Assembly (NCBI GenBank): GCA_021823635.1
Contig: JAKANT010000106.1
Span: forward strand, 1-6,298
Direction of reading: 5' to 3'
DNA: 6,298 nt
From: Pseudomonadota bacterium
Lineage (GTDB): Bacteria; Pseudomonadota; Gammaproteobacteria; Burkholderiales; Burkholderiaceae_F
Both the position numbers and the translations under genes were made by a program. Below are positions 1 to 6,298 of the stretch, piece after piece. The notes below the pieces were generated by a model that searched no databases, was not told the DNA's origin, and saw only the letters and a list, made by a program, of their open reading frames with translations. The stretch's first letter is position 1; every line of letters begins with the position of its first letter.

Positions 1-1632
1 TACCGCTTCACCAGTATTCGCCAGGGCCCGGCGCGCGCGCTGCCGCTGGCGGAGTCTGATCTGCTCGGACGCTGCCGCTGGGATCTGCCCGGCGATCCGA
101 TCAAGCCGGCCACCTGGGACGAGCACCGCGCGGACCTGGACGCACGGCGGCCCTTTCGCGATCTGATCGTGCGCCGGTTTCTGCCCGACGGCACGGCGGT
201 GTTCACGCTCACCGCCGGCGACCCGATCTTCGACGACGCGGGCCAGTTCCGCGGCTATCGCGGCATCGGCAAGAACATTACCGAGCAGGTGCAGGTGCAG
301 GAACGCATCGAGCGGCTGGCCACGCTCGACCCGCTGACGCAGTTGCCGAACCGGCAGACGTTCGACGAACGCGCCGGGCGCACGCTCGCCGAGGCGTACG
401 CGAACGGACGCTCGTGCGCGCTGCTGTTCCTCGATCTGGACAACTTCAGGTTGTTGAACAACGGCTACGGCCATCGCGTCGGCGACCAGGTGCTGGCCAT
501 CGTCGCCGCGCGCATGAAAAGCGTGATCGGCGAGCCGCACCTGGTCGGCCGCCGCGGCGGCGACGAGCTGGTGGCGCTGCTGGTGGACGTGCCGCGCGCC
601 GAGGCGGCGGTGGAGACCGCGCGCGCGCTGATTGCCGCGGTGTCCGAGCCGGCGCGCGTGCTCGGCATCGAGGTCAACGTCACGCCGTCGATCGGCATCG
701 CGTTCTTTCCGCAGGACGCTGTGGACCTCGATTCGCTGCTGAATGCCGCCGACGCGGCCATGTACCAGGCGAAGGAAGACGGCCGCCGTACCTACGCGCT
801 ATACACGCCGATGGTGGCGCGCCGTGTGGACTTGCGGCTGCGGCTCGAGCAACGGCTTCGCAAGGCGGTCGAGACGCGCGATTTCAAGCTGTTCTACCAG
901 CCGCTGGTGTCGATGGCCGACGGCAAGATGATCGGCGCCGAATGCCTGGTGCGTTGGAAGGATGCCGAACTGGGCGATATTTCGCCGGCCGAGTTCATCC
1001 CGATCGCGGAGGAAAGCGGCTTGATCGTGGCGCTCGGCGACTGGGTCGTGCGCGAGGCGTGCCGCGCGCGCCAGGTCTGGAGCAGCCTCGGGCTGGACGT
1101 ACCGCCGCTGGCGATCAACGTCTCCGGCGTGCAGTTGCGGCAACTCGGCTGCGTCGAGCGGCTGCTCGACGTGCTGGCGGAATTTCAGGTCGCGCCGACC
1201 GAGATCGAGGTCGAAGTGACCGAGACCGGCCTGCTCGACACCTCGGCCGTGTCGCGCGAAAACCTGGTGCGGCTGCGCAATGCGGGCGTCAAGCTGGCGC
1301 TGGACGACTTCGGCGTCGGCTTCTCGTCGCTGGCGCATCTGCGCGATCTGCCGATCCAGCGTCTGAAGATCGACCGCAGTTTCACGGTCGAGTGCATGCG
1401 CGACGCGCGCACGCTGACGATCGTCAAGGCGGTGATCGAGATGGCGCGCTCGCTCGGCATCAGCGTCACCGCCGAAGGCATCGAAACGCAGGCGCAGCAG
1501 ACCTGGATGCAGCACCTGGGCTGCGACTCGGCGCAGGGCTTCCTGTTCGCGCGGCCAATGCCGGCCGAGGAATTCCTCAAGCTGTTCCTGGACCGGCGCG
1601 GCGTCGGGCGCGAACGATCGCTGATGCATTGA
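1..1632 (+). CDS. PAS-GGDEF-EAL cyclic-di-GMP signalling protein (5' end missing)
   Basis: The reading frame is open from base 1 to the TGA at 1630-1632 (543 visible codons), so the true start lies upstream; the GTG at 169 is internal, inside the PAS domain. Seen: codons 1-95 form the end of a PAS domain with a PAC-type ending (GYRGIGKNITE). The GGDEF domain follows from about codon 107 (DPLTQLPNR), with signature GGDEL at codons 186-190. The EAL domain covers about codons 280-530. EAL metal and catalytic positions are all present: Glu314 (in ECL), Asn373 (NVS), Glu408 (VTE), Asp435-Asp436 (DDFG), Lys456 (KID), Glu492 (AEG) and Gln512 (QGF). The GGDEF half is altered: GGDEL for GGDEF, Asn-Asn for Asn-Asp before the GH motif, and no RxxD inhibitory site (GEPH there). 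Known for the families: GGDEF makes and EAL hydrolyses c-di-GMP. Inference: mainly a phosphodiesterase, with the PAS domain as sensory input. Transmembrane or further sensor domains may lie upstream of the window. Confidence 0.93.
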   Translation, partial: YRFTSIRQGPARALPLAESDLLGRCRWDLPGDPIKPATWDEHRADLDARRPFRDLIVRRFLPDGTAVFTLTAGDPIFDDAGQFRGYRGIGKNITEQVQVQERIERLATLDPLTQLPNRQTFDERAGRTLAEAYANGRSCALLFLDLDNFRLLNNGYGHRVGDQVLAIVAARMKSVIGEPHLVGRRGGDELVALLVDVPRAEAAVETARALIAAVSEPARVLGIEVNVTPSIGIAFFPQDAVDLDSLLNAADAAMYQAKEDGRRTYALYTPMVARRVDLRLRLEQRLRKAVETRDFKLFYQPLVSMADGKMIGAECLVRWKDAELGDISPAEFIPIAEESGLIVALGDWVVREACRARQVWSSLGLDVPPLAINVSGVQLRQLGCVERLLDVLAEFQVAPTEIEVEVTETGLLDTSAVSRENLVRLRNAGVKLALDDFGVGFSSLAHLRDLPIQRLKIDRSFTVECMRDARTLTIVKAVIEMARSLGISVTAEGIETQAQQTWMQHLGCDSAQGFLFARPMPAEEFLKLFLDRRGVGRERSLMH

Positions 1633-1712
1633 ATCCGCCGCGGCGGCGGCCATGCCGCCGGCGCCGAACCGCGACGGCGGGCTTCCTACTATTTTCGATG
1701 ACGGACTGACCG
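1633..1712. other. Spacer between the GGDEF-EAL gene and parC, with GC hairpin and a weak -10-like spot
   Basis: This 80-base gap holds a GC-only hairpin: a 7-bp stem CGGCGGC (1644-1650) with GCCGCCG (1654-1660) around a CAT loop, overlapping a 12-bp palindrome at 1635-1646. No T-tract follows directly; the only T-run, TTTT at 1692-1695, is about 30 bases further on. The AT-richest spot reads TACTAT at 1687-1692, 20 bases before the parC start, and could be a -10 element, but no -35-like hexamer lies at the right distance. The sequence therefore does not settle whether parC has its own promoter here or is read through from upstream. The hairpin might be a weak terminator or attenuating structure, or simply GC-rich filler. 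Confidence 0.25.
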
Positions 1713-4025
1713 ATGTCAGAACAGCAGACCCTTTTCAAGCCGCAGGATGAAGGCGGCGAGGCGCTCGCGTTGGCGCGCTTCGCCAGCCGCGCCTATCTCG
1801 ACTACGCGGTGTCGGTGGTCAAAGGCCGCGCGCTGCCCGACATCGCTGACGGCCAGAAGCCGGTACAGCGGCGCATCCTGTACGCGATGAACGAGATGGG
1901 CCTATCGGCCAATGCCAAGCCCGTCAAGAGCGCGCGCGTCGTGGGCGACGTGCTCGGCAAGTTTCATCCGCACGGCGATGCCGCCGCGTACGAGGCGCTG
2001 GCGCGCATGGCGCAGGACTTCTCGCTGCGCTACCCCCTGATCGACGGTCACGGCAATTTCGGCTCGCGCGACGGCGACGCGCCGGCGGCGATGCGCTACA
2101 CCGAGGCGCGGCTGACTCCGATCGCTCGGTTGCTGCTGGACGAACTGGAAGAAGGCACGGTCGATTTCGCACCGAACTACGACGGCGCCTTGCAGGAGCC
2201 GAAGCTGCTGCCGGCGCGGCTGCCGTTCGTGTTGCTGAACGGCGCGTCCGGCATCGCGGTCGGCATGGCGACCGAAATCCCTTCGCACAATCTGCGCGAA
2301 GTGGTGGCGGCGCTGCAGATCGCGCTGCGCGAGCCGAAGGCCACGCTCGACGAATTGCTTGCCGCAATGCCCGGGCCGGACTTCCCCGGCGGCGGCCAGA
2401 TCATCTCGTCGCCCGACGAGATCCGCGAGGTCTACGCCACCGGCCGCGGCAGCCTGAAGGTGCGCGCCCGTTACACCTTCGAGGAACTCGCGCGCGGCCA
2501 ATGGCAGCTGGTCGTCACCGAGCTGCCGCCGAACACGTCGGCGCAGAAGGTGCTGCAGGAAATCGAGGAGCTGACCAACCCGAAAATCAAGCCCGGCAAG
2601 AAGTCGCTGACCGCCGAGCAGCAGCAGACGCGCGCGCTGGTGCTGTCGCTGCTGGAGACCGTGCGCGACGAGGCGGGCAAGGAGGCGGCGGTGCGGCTGG
2701 TGTTCGAGCCGCGCACCTCTCGGGTGGACCGGCAGGAATTCGTCAACGTGCTGCTCGCCCACACCTCGCTCGAGGCGAGCGTGCCGGTCAACCTGGTGAT
2801 GATCGGCCGCGACGGCCGGCCGCGACAGAAGGCCTTGCCCGAGATCCTTTCCGAGTGGATCGAGTTCCGCGTCGAAACCGTGCGGCGCCGTTCGCAGCAC
2901 CGCCTGGACAAGGTGCAGGACCGCATCCACATCCTGGAAGGCCGGCGCCAGATCCTGCTGAACATCGACCGCGTGATCAAGCTGATCCGCAATGCCGACG
3001 AGCCGAAGCCGGAGCTGATGCGGGCCTTCGCCCTGACCGAGCGACAGGCCGAGGACATCCTGGAGCTGCGGCTGCGCCAGTTGGCGAAGCTGGAGGGCAT
3101 CAGAATCGAGCAGGAACTGGCCGAGCTGCGCAAGGACGAAGCGGCCTTGCAGAAACTGCTCGGCTCGCCGGCCGCCTTGCGCCGCCAGGTGGCGAAGGAG
3201 TTCGACGAGGATGCCAAGAAGTTCGGCGATGCGCGGCGCACGCTGATCGAGCCCGCCGAGCGCGCCAGCGTCGAGACGAAGGTGCTCGACGAGCCGGTGA
3301 CGGTGATCGTGTCCGAGAAGGGCTTCGTGCGCGCGCGCAGCGGCCATGGCCACGACGCGAGCCAGTTCACGTTCAAGCCGGGCGATGCGCTGTACGGCGC
3401 GTTCGAATGTCGCACCGTCGATCACCTGGTCGCGCTGGGCAGCAATGGCCGCGTCTACACCGTGCCGGTGGCGCAACTGCCGTCGGCGCGCGGCGACGGC
3501 GCACCGGTCACCTCGATGATCGAACTAGAGGCTGGCACGCGGCTGGTCGCCTATGTGGCGGGGGCGGCGGGGCAGCCGCTGCTCGTCGCGACTAGCAACG
3601 GCTACGGCTTTGCCTGCACGCTGGGCGACATGCTGTCGCGCGTCAAGGGCGGCAAGCAGTTCATCACGGTCGATGAAGGCGCCGTGCCGCTGCGGCCGCA
3701 ACTGGTGGATGCCGCGCGCGACGACCGCATCGCGTGCGTGTCCGAGAAAGGCCGGCTGCTGGTGTTCGCGGCGAGCGAGATCAAGGCGCAGCCGGGCGGC
3801 GGCCGCGGCGTGACCTTGATGGGGCTGGACGAGGGCGAGTCGATGCTGGCGGCGATCCCGTGCAGCGAGGCCGGCATCGACGTGGAGGGCACCTACCGCA
3901 ACAAGCCCACCCGGCTCGCGGTGACCGGCGCGGAGCTGGAAGCGCATCGCGGCCACCGCGCGCGCAAGGGCACGCTGATCAAGTCCGGTTTTAAGCCGGG
4001 CGCGGCGCGCAAGGCGGCGGCGTAG
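1713..4025 (+). CDS. parC: DNA topoisomerase IV subunit A
   Basis: ParC is the DNA-breaking subunit of topoisomerase IV, which with ParE decatenates replicated chromosomes and relaxes supercoils using ATP. The protein is 770 residues, close to E. coli ParC (752) and shorter than typical GyrA. The N-terminal breakage-reunion domain (about 20-470) carries the catalytic pair Arg128-Tyr129 in MRYTEARL (Tyr codon 2097-2099). The quinolone-determining stretch reads [10 protein letters not shown], with Ala90 at the E. coli Ser80 position and Glu94 at the Glu84 position. The C-terminal domain (about 500-760) shows repeated beta-pinwheel blade motifs such as [23 protein letters not shown] and SEKGRLLVF. 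No GyrA box (QRRGGKG-type) is present, which argues for ParC over GyrA. The ATG at 1713 gives a normal ParC N-terminus; its ribosome site is weak (ACGGA, 1701-1705). parE is not in the window. The gene starts 80 bases after the GGDEF-EAL gene on the same strand and converges with the XRE regulator. Confidence 0.96.
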   Translation: MSEQQTLFKPQDEGGEALALARFASRAYLDYAVSVVKGRALPDIADGQKPVQRRILYAMNEMGLSANAKPVKSARVVGDVLGKFHPHGDAAAYEALARMAQDFSLRYPLIDGHGNFGSRDGDAPAAMRYTEARLTPIARLLLDELEEGTVDFAPNYDGALQEPKLLPARLPFVLLNGASGIAVGMATEIPSHNLREVVAALQIALREPKATLDELLAAMPGPDFPGGGQIISSPDEIREVYATGRGSLKVRARYTFEELARGQWQLVVTELPPNTSAQKVLQEIEELTNPKIKPGKKSLTAEQQQTRALVLSLLETVRDEAGKEAAVRLVFEPRTSRVDRQEFVNVLLAHTSLEASVPVNLVMIGRDGRPRQKALPEILSEWIEFRVETVRRRSQHRLDKVQDRIHILEGRRQILLNIDRVIKLIRNADEPKPELMRAFALTERQAEDILELRLRQLAKLEGIRIEQELAELRKDEAALQKLLGSPAALRRQVAKEFDEDAKKFGDARRTLIEPAERASVETKVLDEPVTVIVSEKGFVRARSGHGHDASQFTFKPGDALYGAFECRTVDHLVALGSNGRVYTVPVAQLPSARGDGAPVTSMIELEAGTRLVAYVAGAAGQPLLVATSNGYGFACTLGDMLSRVKGGKQFITVDEGAVPLRPQLVDAARDDRIACVSEKGRLLVFAASEIKAQPGGGRGVTLMGLDEGESMLAAIPCSEAGIDVEGTYRNKPTRLAVTGAELEAHRGHRARKGTLIKSGFKPGAARKAAA

Positions 4026-4047
4026 TCGGTGCTCGGTCGGCGCCGAC
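4025..4047. terminator. Possible hairpin terminator between convergent parC and the XRE regulator
   Basis: GTCGGTG (4025-4031) pairs with CGCCGAC (4041-4047), a 7-bp stem with one G-T wobble and a 9-base loop, beginning at the last base of the parC stop codon. The right half also lies in a perfect 12-bp palindrome, GTCGGCGCCGAC (4036-4047). The position, in a 40-base gap between two converging genes, fits a shared terminator. No T-tract follows on either strand, so a classical intrinsic terminator is not shown, and such stems arise easily by chance at this GC content. Confidence 0.3.
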
Positions 4048-4065
4048 GCCGCGGCCGCACGAGCG

Positions 4066-4863
4066 TCAGCCCGCCTCGGCGAGACGCCGCAGTCGCTGCG
4101 CGGTTGCGGCGTCGGCAGGAAAGAAAGACTCGATCGCCAGTTCTGCCAGCGTCACCTCGACCGGCGTGCCGAAGACCGTCGTGGTGCTGAGCAGCCGCAG
4201 CGTGCCGAACGCCGTCGCGAGCACCAGCGGTACGACGACCGCGGCATCGACGGGGCCGCCGGCAGACGCGCCGCCGCGCGCCGGATAGCCGCGTAGTTCC
4301 CGCAACAGGTCGTCGAGCCGCGCGTCGGCGCTGGCATCGATCTGCTGGCGCAGCCGCGACAGCAGGTGTGCGCGCCACTCGCCGAGGTTGACGATGCGCG
4401 GCGCAAGTCCCGCCGGATGCAGGCTAAGCCGCAGCACATTGACCGGCGGTGCGAGCAGGACCGGGTCCACGCCGTCGAGCAGGCGGTGTACCGCGCGATT
4501 GGCGCCGACGAGCACCCAATAGCGGTCGATCACGAGAGCGGGGTAGGGGTCGTGCGCGGCGAGCACCCGCTCGATCGCCTCGCGTGCGCCTGCGAGCGTC
4601 GGATGATCCAGTCGGCGCTGTCCGTACATCGGTGCGAAGCCGGCCGCCAGCAACAACGTGTTGCGCTCGCGCAGCGGCAAGTCGAGCCGCTCGGCCAGCC
4701 GCAGCACCATTTCGCGGCTCGGCGCCGCGCGGCCGGTCTCGAGGAAGCTCAGGTGGCGGGTGGAAATGTCGGCCGCATTCGCGAGCTCGAGTTGGCTCAG
4801 CCGGCGACGCTGCCGCCACTCCCTCAGCAGCGTACCGACCGGTTTGACATCGACGGCCGTCAT
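4066..4863 (-). CDS. XRE-family transcriptional regulator with MmyB-like ligand-binding domain
   Basis: A complete 265-residue DNA-binding regulator. Residues 9-65 form a Cro/C1-type helix-turn-helix; the core SQLELANAADISTRHLSFLE (23-42) has the typical pattern of a recognition helix followed by E-x-G-x-x-x-PS. Residues about 100-262 match the MmyB-like ligand-binding domain, recognisable from DPYPALVIDRYWVLVGANRA, the segment around LHPAGLAPRIVNLGEW, and the C-terminal stretch FGTLRLLSTTTVFGTPVEVTLAE leading to ESFFPAD. Known for the family: one-component regulators whose C-terminal domain has a PAS-like fold and is thought to bind a small hydrophobic ligand; targets vary and are often adjacent oxidoreductase or other genes. 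The ATG at 4861-4863 is the natural start; upstream on the minus strand there is only a G-rich stretch (complement of 4866-4869) as a weak ribosome site. The gene is divergent from the small membrane-protein gene at 4983 and probably regulates itself and that neighbour (inference from arrangement). The ligand is unknown. Confidence 0.9.
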   Translation of the reverse strand: MTAVDVKPVGTLLREWRQRRRLSQLELANAADISTRHLSFLETGRAAPSREMVLRLAERLDLPLRERNTLLLAAGFAPMYGQRRLDHPTLAGAREAIERVLAAHDPYPALVIDRYWVLVGANRAVHRLLDGVDPVLLAPPVNVLRLSLHPAGLAPRIVNLGEWRAHLLSRLRQQIDASADARLDDLLRELRGYPARGGASAGGPVDAAVVVPLVLATAFGTLRLLSTTTVFGTPVEVTLAELAIESFFPADAATAQRLRRLAEAG

Positions 4864-4906
4864 GGCCCCGCAAGCTTAAGTGAATGCCAGGCGCACGGCC
4901 ATGACG
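4852..4906. promoter_or_regulatory. Candidate operator: inverted and direct repeats at the XRE regulator start
   Basis: A perfect 10-bp inverted repeat has arms CGTCATGGCC (4858-4867) and GGCCATGACG (4897-4906), separated by 29 bases; the left arm covers the regulator's start codon. The left side also contains the 10-bp palindrome GACGGCCGTC (4852-4861). ACGGCC occurs in the same orientation at 4853-4858 and 4895-4900, 42 bases apart, about four helical turns. This layout fits a dimeric helix-turn-helix regulator binding two sites to repress its own gene. That is inference: no operator is established for this regulator, part of the repeat lies in coding sequence, and short GC-rich repeats are common in this DNA. 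No convincing -35/-10 pair was found on either strand of the 119-base divergent gap (4864-4982). Confidence 0.3.
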
Positions 4907-4972
4907 TCGCAGGTAATCGACGCCGGCATCGCGCGGCCTCACGCTTGCCGTCACCATCACAACCCTGCCGAC

Positions 4973-4977
4973 GGAGG
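4973..4977 (+). promoter_or_regulatory. Shine-Dalgarno site for the small membrane-protein gene
   Basis: GGAGG at 4973-4977 lies 5 bases before the GTG at 4983. It is the clearest ribosome-binding site in the window and decides the start of the downstream gene in favour of this GTG. Confidence 0.8.
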
Positions 4978-4982
4978 TCCCC

Positions 4983-5372
4983 GTGTCGAACCGGTTTTCC
5001 GCTTTTCTTGTGCGTGCGCTGCTGGCCGACGCCATCGTCAGCGCAGTCGTTGCCGCTCTGATGATCGCCGGCGCGGCCTGGCTCGCCGAGTGGTTGCGGC
5101 TGCCGGCGAGCCTGCTGCGTGTCGCCGGGTTTGTGCTTGTGCCGTACGTCGCTGTCGTGCTGTACGCATCGAAGCGTCCATCGCGCACGAGCGTGCTCGC
5201 GATCATCGGCTGCAATGTGGCGTGGGCCGCCGCTTGTGTTCTGCTGCTCGCCTCCGGCTGGATCGCGCCGAACGCCTTCGGCCTGGCGTTCGTGCTCGCC
5301 CAGGCGGTCACTGTGCTGGTGTTCGCCGAGCTGCAGTACGTGGGACTGCGGCGGCCGGTCGCCGCCGCCTGA
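4983..5372 (+). CDS. Small integral membrane protein, four predicted helices, function unknown
   Basis: A 129-residue hydrophobic protein starting with GTG behind a strong GGAGG site and ending at TGA 5370-5372. Four membrane segments can be read: about residues 9-31, 43-62, 70-92 and 98-119. Basic residues lie in the N-terminus (Arg4, Arg11), the loop after helix 2 (KRPSR, 64-68) and the C-terminal tail (RR, 123-124). By the positive-inside rule both ends and the middle loop would be cytoplasmic, with short periplasmic turns. No cleavable signal peptide, catalytic motif or metal-binding cluster is visible. The last helix ends in FAELQYVGLRR, the most distinctive segment; from memory, similar small proteobacterial proteins carry this ending, but none has a function I can name. 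The gene is transcribed away from the XRE regulator and is its most likely target (inference). The frame choice is supported by the ribosome site and by the consistent hydrophobic pattern, which the overlapping frames lack. Confidence 0.82.
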   Translation: MSNRFSAFLVRALLADAIVSAVVAALMIAGAAWLAEWLRLPASLLRVAGFVLVPYVAVVLYASKRPSRTSVLAIIGCNVAWAAACVLLLASGWIAPNAFGLAFVLAQAVTVLVFAELQYVGLRRPVAAA

Positions 5373-5376
5373 CCGA

Positions 5377-5408
5377 CCCGGCTCCGGGCGCCCTCGCTTA
5401 GGGCGAGG
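5377..5408. terminator. Possible hairpins between the convergent membrane-protein and PhzF genes
   Basis: The 92-base gap between the two stop codons contains several small GC stems just after the membrane gene. CCCGG (5377-5381) faces CCGGG (5384-5388). Then two mutually exclusive 6-bp hairpins overlap: CGCCCT (5389-5394) with AGGGCG (5400-5405), and CCTCGC (5392-5397) with GCGAGG (5403-5408), each with a 5-base loop. The place suits termination from either direction. No T-run follows, so this is a weak call that rests mainly on position. Confidence 0.3.
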
Positions 5409-5464
5409 CGGCTGTGGCGTTCGAGATTCCTCCGGTGCGGCGGCGACTCGCGCAGTGGCGACGT

Positions 5465-6298
5465 TCAAATGGACAGAGTGCCCTGCGCGACCATCGCTGC
5501 CGCACCGCCGACGCGCACCGCGGCTAGCGCACCGCGCGCGAAATCGACTTCCAGCAACAGCTCGCTCGGGCGGCCGATCTCGGTGCCTTGGTACAACGTC
5601 GCGCGCAGCGTGCCGTCGGGCGTTGCGCTGCGCTTGGCGAGCCAGCCGGCGAACGCGGCGGCGGCCGATCCGGTGGCCGGATCCTCGGCCACGCCGATGT
5701 CGGGCGCGAACATGCGCACGCGCCAGCGATCGTCGCCGGCGCGCGCGACCGGGTACACGTTCCGTGTCGCGTAGCCCGCGAGTGTCTGCCGCCATTGGCC
5801 GAGCTCGAGTCTGCAGGCCGACAGCGCATCGACCGAAGCGAGCGGAACGACCAGGAACGGAACGCCGCAACTCCAGCACTCGGAGCCATCGAGCACCAGT
5901 GCGGCGTCGATCCCCAGCACGCGCGCCAGCGCCGCCTGCGGCGGCGCCGGCGGCCCCTGCTCGGGCAGGCGCGGCGCCGTCAGCGTGCAGCCCACGACGG
6001 CGCCCTCGCTGTCGCGATCGATTCGCACCGGCACCGGCCCGACACCCTCTTCGAACACGACTTCTGTCGCCGTGCGCTCGAGCACGCCGCTCGACGCCAG
6101 CACGAAGGCTGTGCCGATCGTCGGATGGCCGGCGAACGGCAGTTCGCCGCCGGGCGTGAAGATGCGCACGCGCGCTGCGTGCTTGGGATCGGCGGGCGGT
6201 AGCACGAACGTCGTCTCGGAGTAGTTGAACTCGCGCGCAATGGCGAGCAACGCATCCTCGGGAATGCCGCCGGCGTCGGGAAACACCGCCAGTTGGTT
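5465..6298 (-). CDS. PhzF-family isomerase/epimerase-like protein (5' end missing)
   Basis: The frame runs from the right window edge (Asn-Gln-Leu-Ala-Val-Phe, the conserved GNxLAVF region) to the TGA at 5465-5467, giving 277 visible residues. Only about 20 N-terminal residues should be missing, so the GTG at 6284-6286 is an internal Val and not the start. Family hallmarks in order: SETTF, whose Glu (codon 6215-6217) corresponds to the catalytic Glu45 of Pseudomonas PhzF; ELPFAGHPTIGTA, with the His74 equivalent (codon 6125-6127); and EDPATGSA, with the Asp208 and Ser213 equivalents (Asp codon 5681-5683). All key residues are intact, so the fold (two similar diaminopimelate-epimerase-like halves) should be functional. 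Known: PhzF isomerises trans-2,3-dihydro-3-hydroxyanthranilate in phenazine synthesis, but most family members act on other, mostly unknown substrates. No phenazine genes are in view, so a phenazine role is not supported. The gene converges with the small membrane-protein gene. Confidence 0.93.
   Translation of the reverse strand, partial: NQLAVFPDAGGIPEDALLAIAREFNYSETTFVLPPADPKHAARVRIFTPGGELPFAGHPTIGTAFVLASSGVLERTATEVVFEEGVGPVPVRIDRDSEGAVVGCTLTAPRLPEQGPPAPPQAALARVLGIDAALVLDGSECWSCGVPFLVVPLASVDALSACRLELGQWRQTLAGYATRNVYPVARAGDDRWRVRMFAPDIGVAEDPATGSAAAAFAGWLAKRSATPDGTLRATLYQGTEIGRPSELLLEVDFARGALAAVRVGGAAAMVAQGTLSI

Noticed and set aside
169..171. GTG as the start of the GGDEF-EAL protein
   Set aside because: The same frame is open to base 1 and encodes matching PAS sequence before it, so this is an internal Val.
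414..1709. 431-codon plus-strand frame overlapping the GGDEF-EAL gene
   Set aside because: Its product is dominated by Arg, Ala and Gly and has no motifs; the overlapping frame has complete PAS/GGDEF/EAL motifs, so this is a shadow.
1698..1709. Three-codon ORF (ATG ACG GAC TGA) ending 3 bases before the parC start
   Set aside because: A leader mini-ORF is possible, but so short a frame is expected by chance and nothing else supports translation or regulation by it.
1902..3476. Long open frame on the minus strand opposite parC (524 codons)
   Set aside because: Its product is low-complexity, rich in Arg, Gln, Leu and His, with no domain pattern. It mirrors the third-position G/C bias of parC, a usual artefact in GC-rich genes.
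4051..4058. GCGGCCGC palindrome
   Set aside because: An 8-bp GC palindrome is unremarkable at this base composition, and nothing around it suggests a functional site.
4860..5879. 339-codon minus-strand frame spanning the membrane gene and part of the PhzF gene
   Set aside because: It crosses both real genes and an intergenic gap, is Arg/Ala-rich, and lacks any recognisable domain.
6284..6286. GTG as the start of the PhzF protein
   Set aside because: The frame continues to the window edge with the conserved Asn-x-Leu-Ala-Val-Phe context, so this is an internal Val and the gene is truncated by the window.

Overview
The window is very GC-rich and looks like chromosomal DNA from a Gram-negative proteobacterium. 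A betaproteobacterium (Burkholderiales-like) is the best guess, based on the ParC active-site context, the strong G/C preference at third codon positions and the gene families present. This placement is inference; no rRNA or other taxonomic marker is in view. Nothing suggests a phage, transposon, CRISPR array or island: no transposase, integrase, tRNA, repeat array or base-composition break was seen.

Layout: (1) Positions 1-1632, plus strand: the 3' part of a PAS-GGDEF-EAL cyclic-di-GMP signalling protein whose start lies left of the window. Its EAL domain keeps all the catalytic residues, while its GGDEF domain is degenerate. (2) Positions 1713-4025, plus strand: a complete parC (topoisomerase IV subunit A), with alanine where quinolone-sensitive enterobacterial ParC has Ser80. 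(3) Positions 4066-4863, minus strand: an XRE-family regulator with a C-terminal MmyB-like ligand-binding domain, convergent with parC across a 40-base gap. (4) Positions 4983-5372, plus strand: a small membrane protein with four predicted helices, divergent from the regulator across a 119-base gap. That gap and the regulator's start codon hold inverted and direct repeats that could be an operator. (5) Positions 5465-6298, minus strand: a PhzF-family protein, convergent with the membrane gene and cut at its 5' end by the right window edge.

The genes do not form one obvious pathway. parC is housekeeping and the c-di-GMP gene upstream may or may not share its transcript. The regulator and membrane gene form a plausible regulator/target pair. 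The PhzF gene appears independent. No gene-free stretch exceeds 300 bases. I see no convincing new multi-gene system; the items most worth a second look are the divergent regulator/membrane-protein pair with its repeats and the ParC Ser-to-Ala position.
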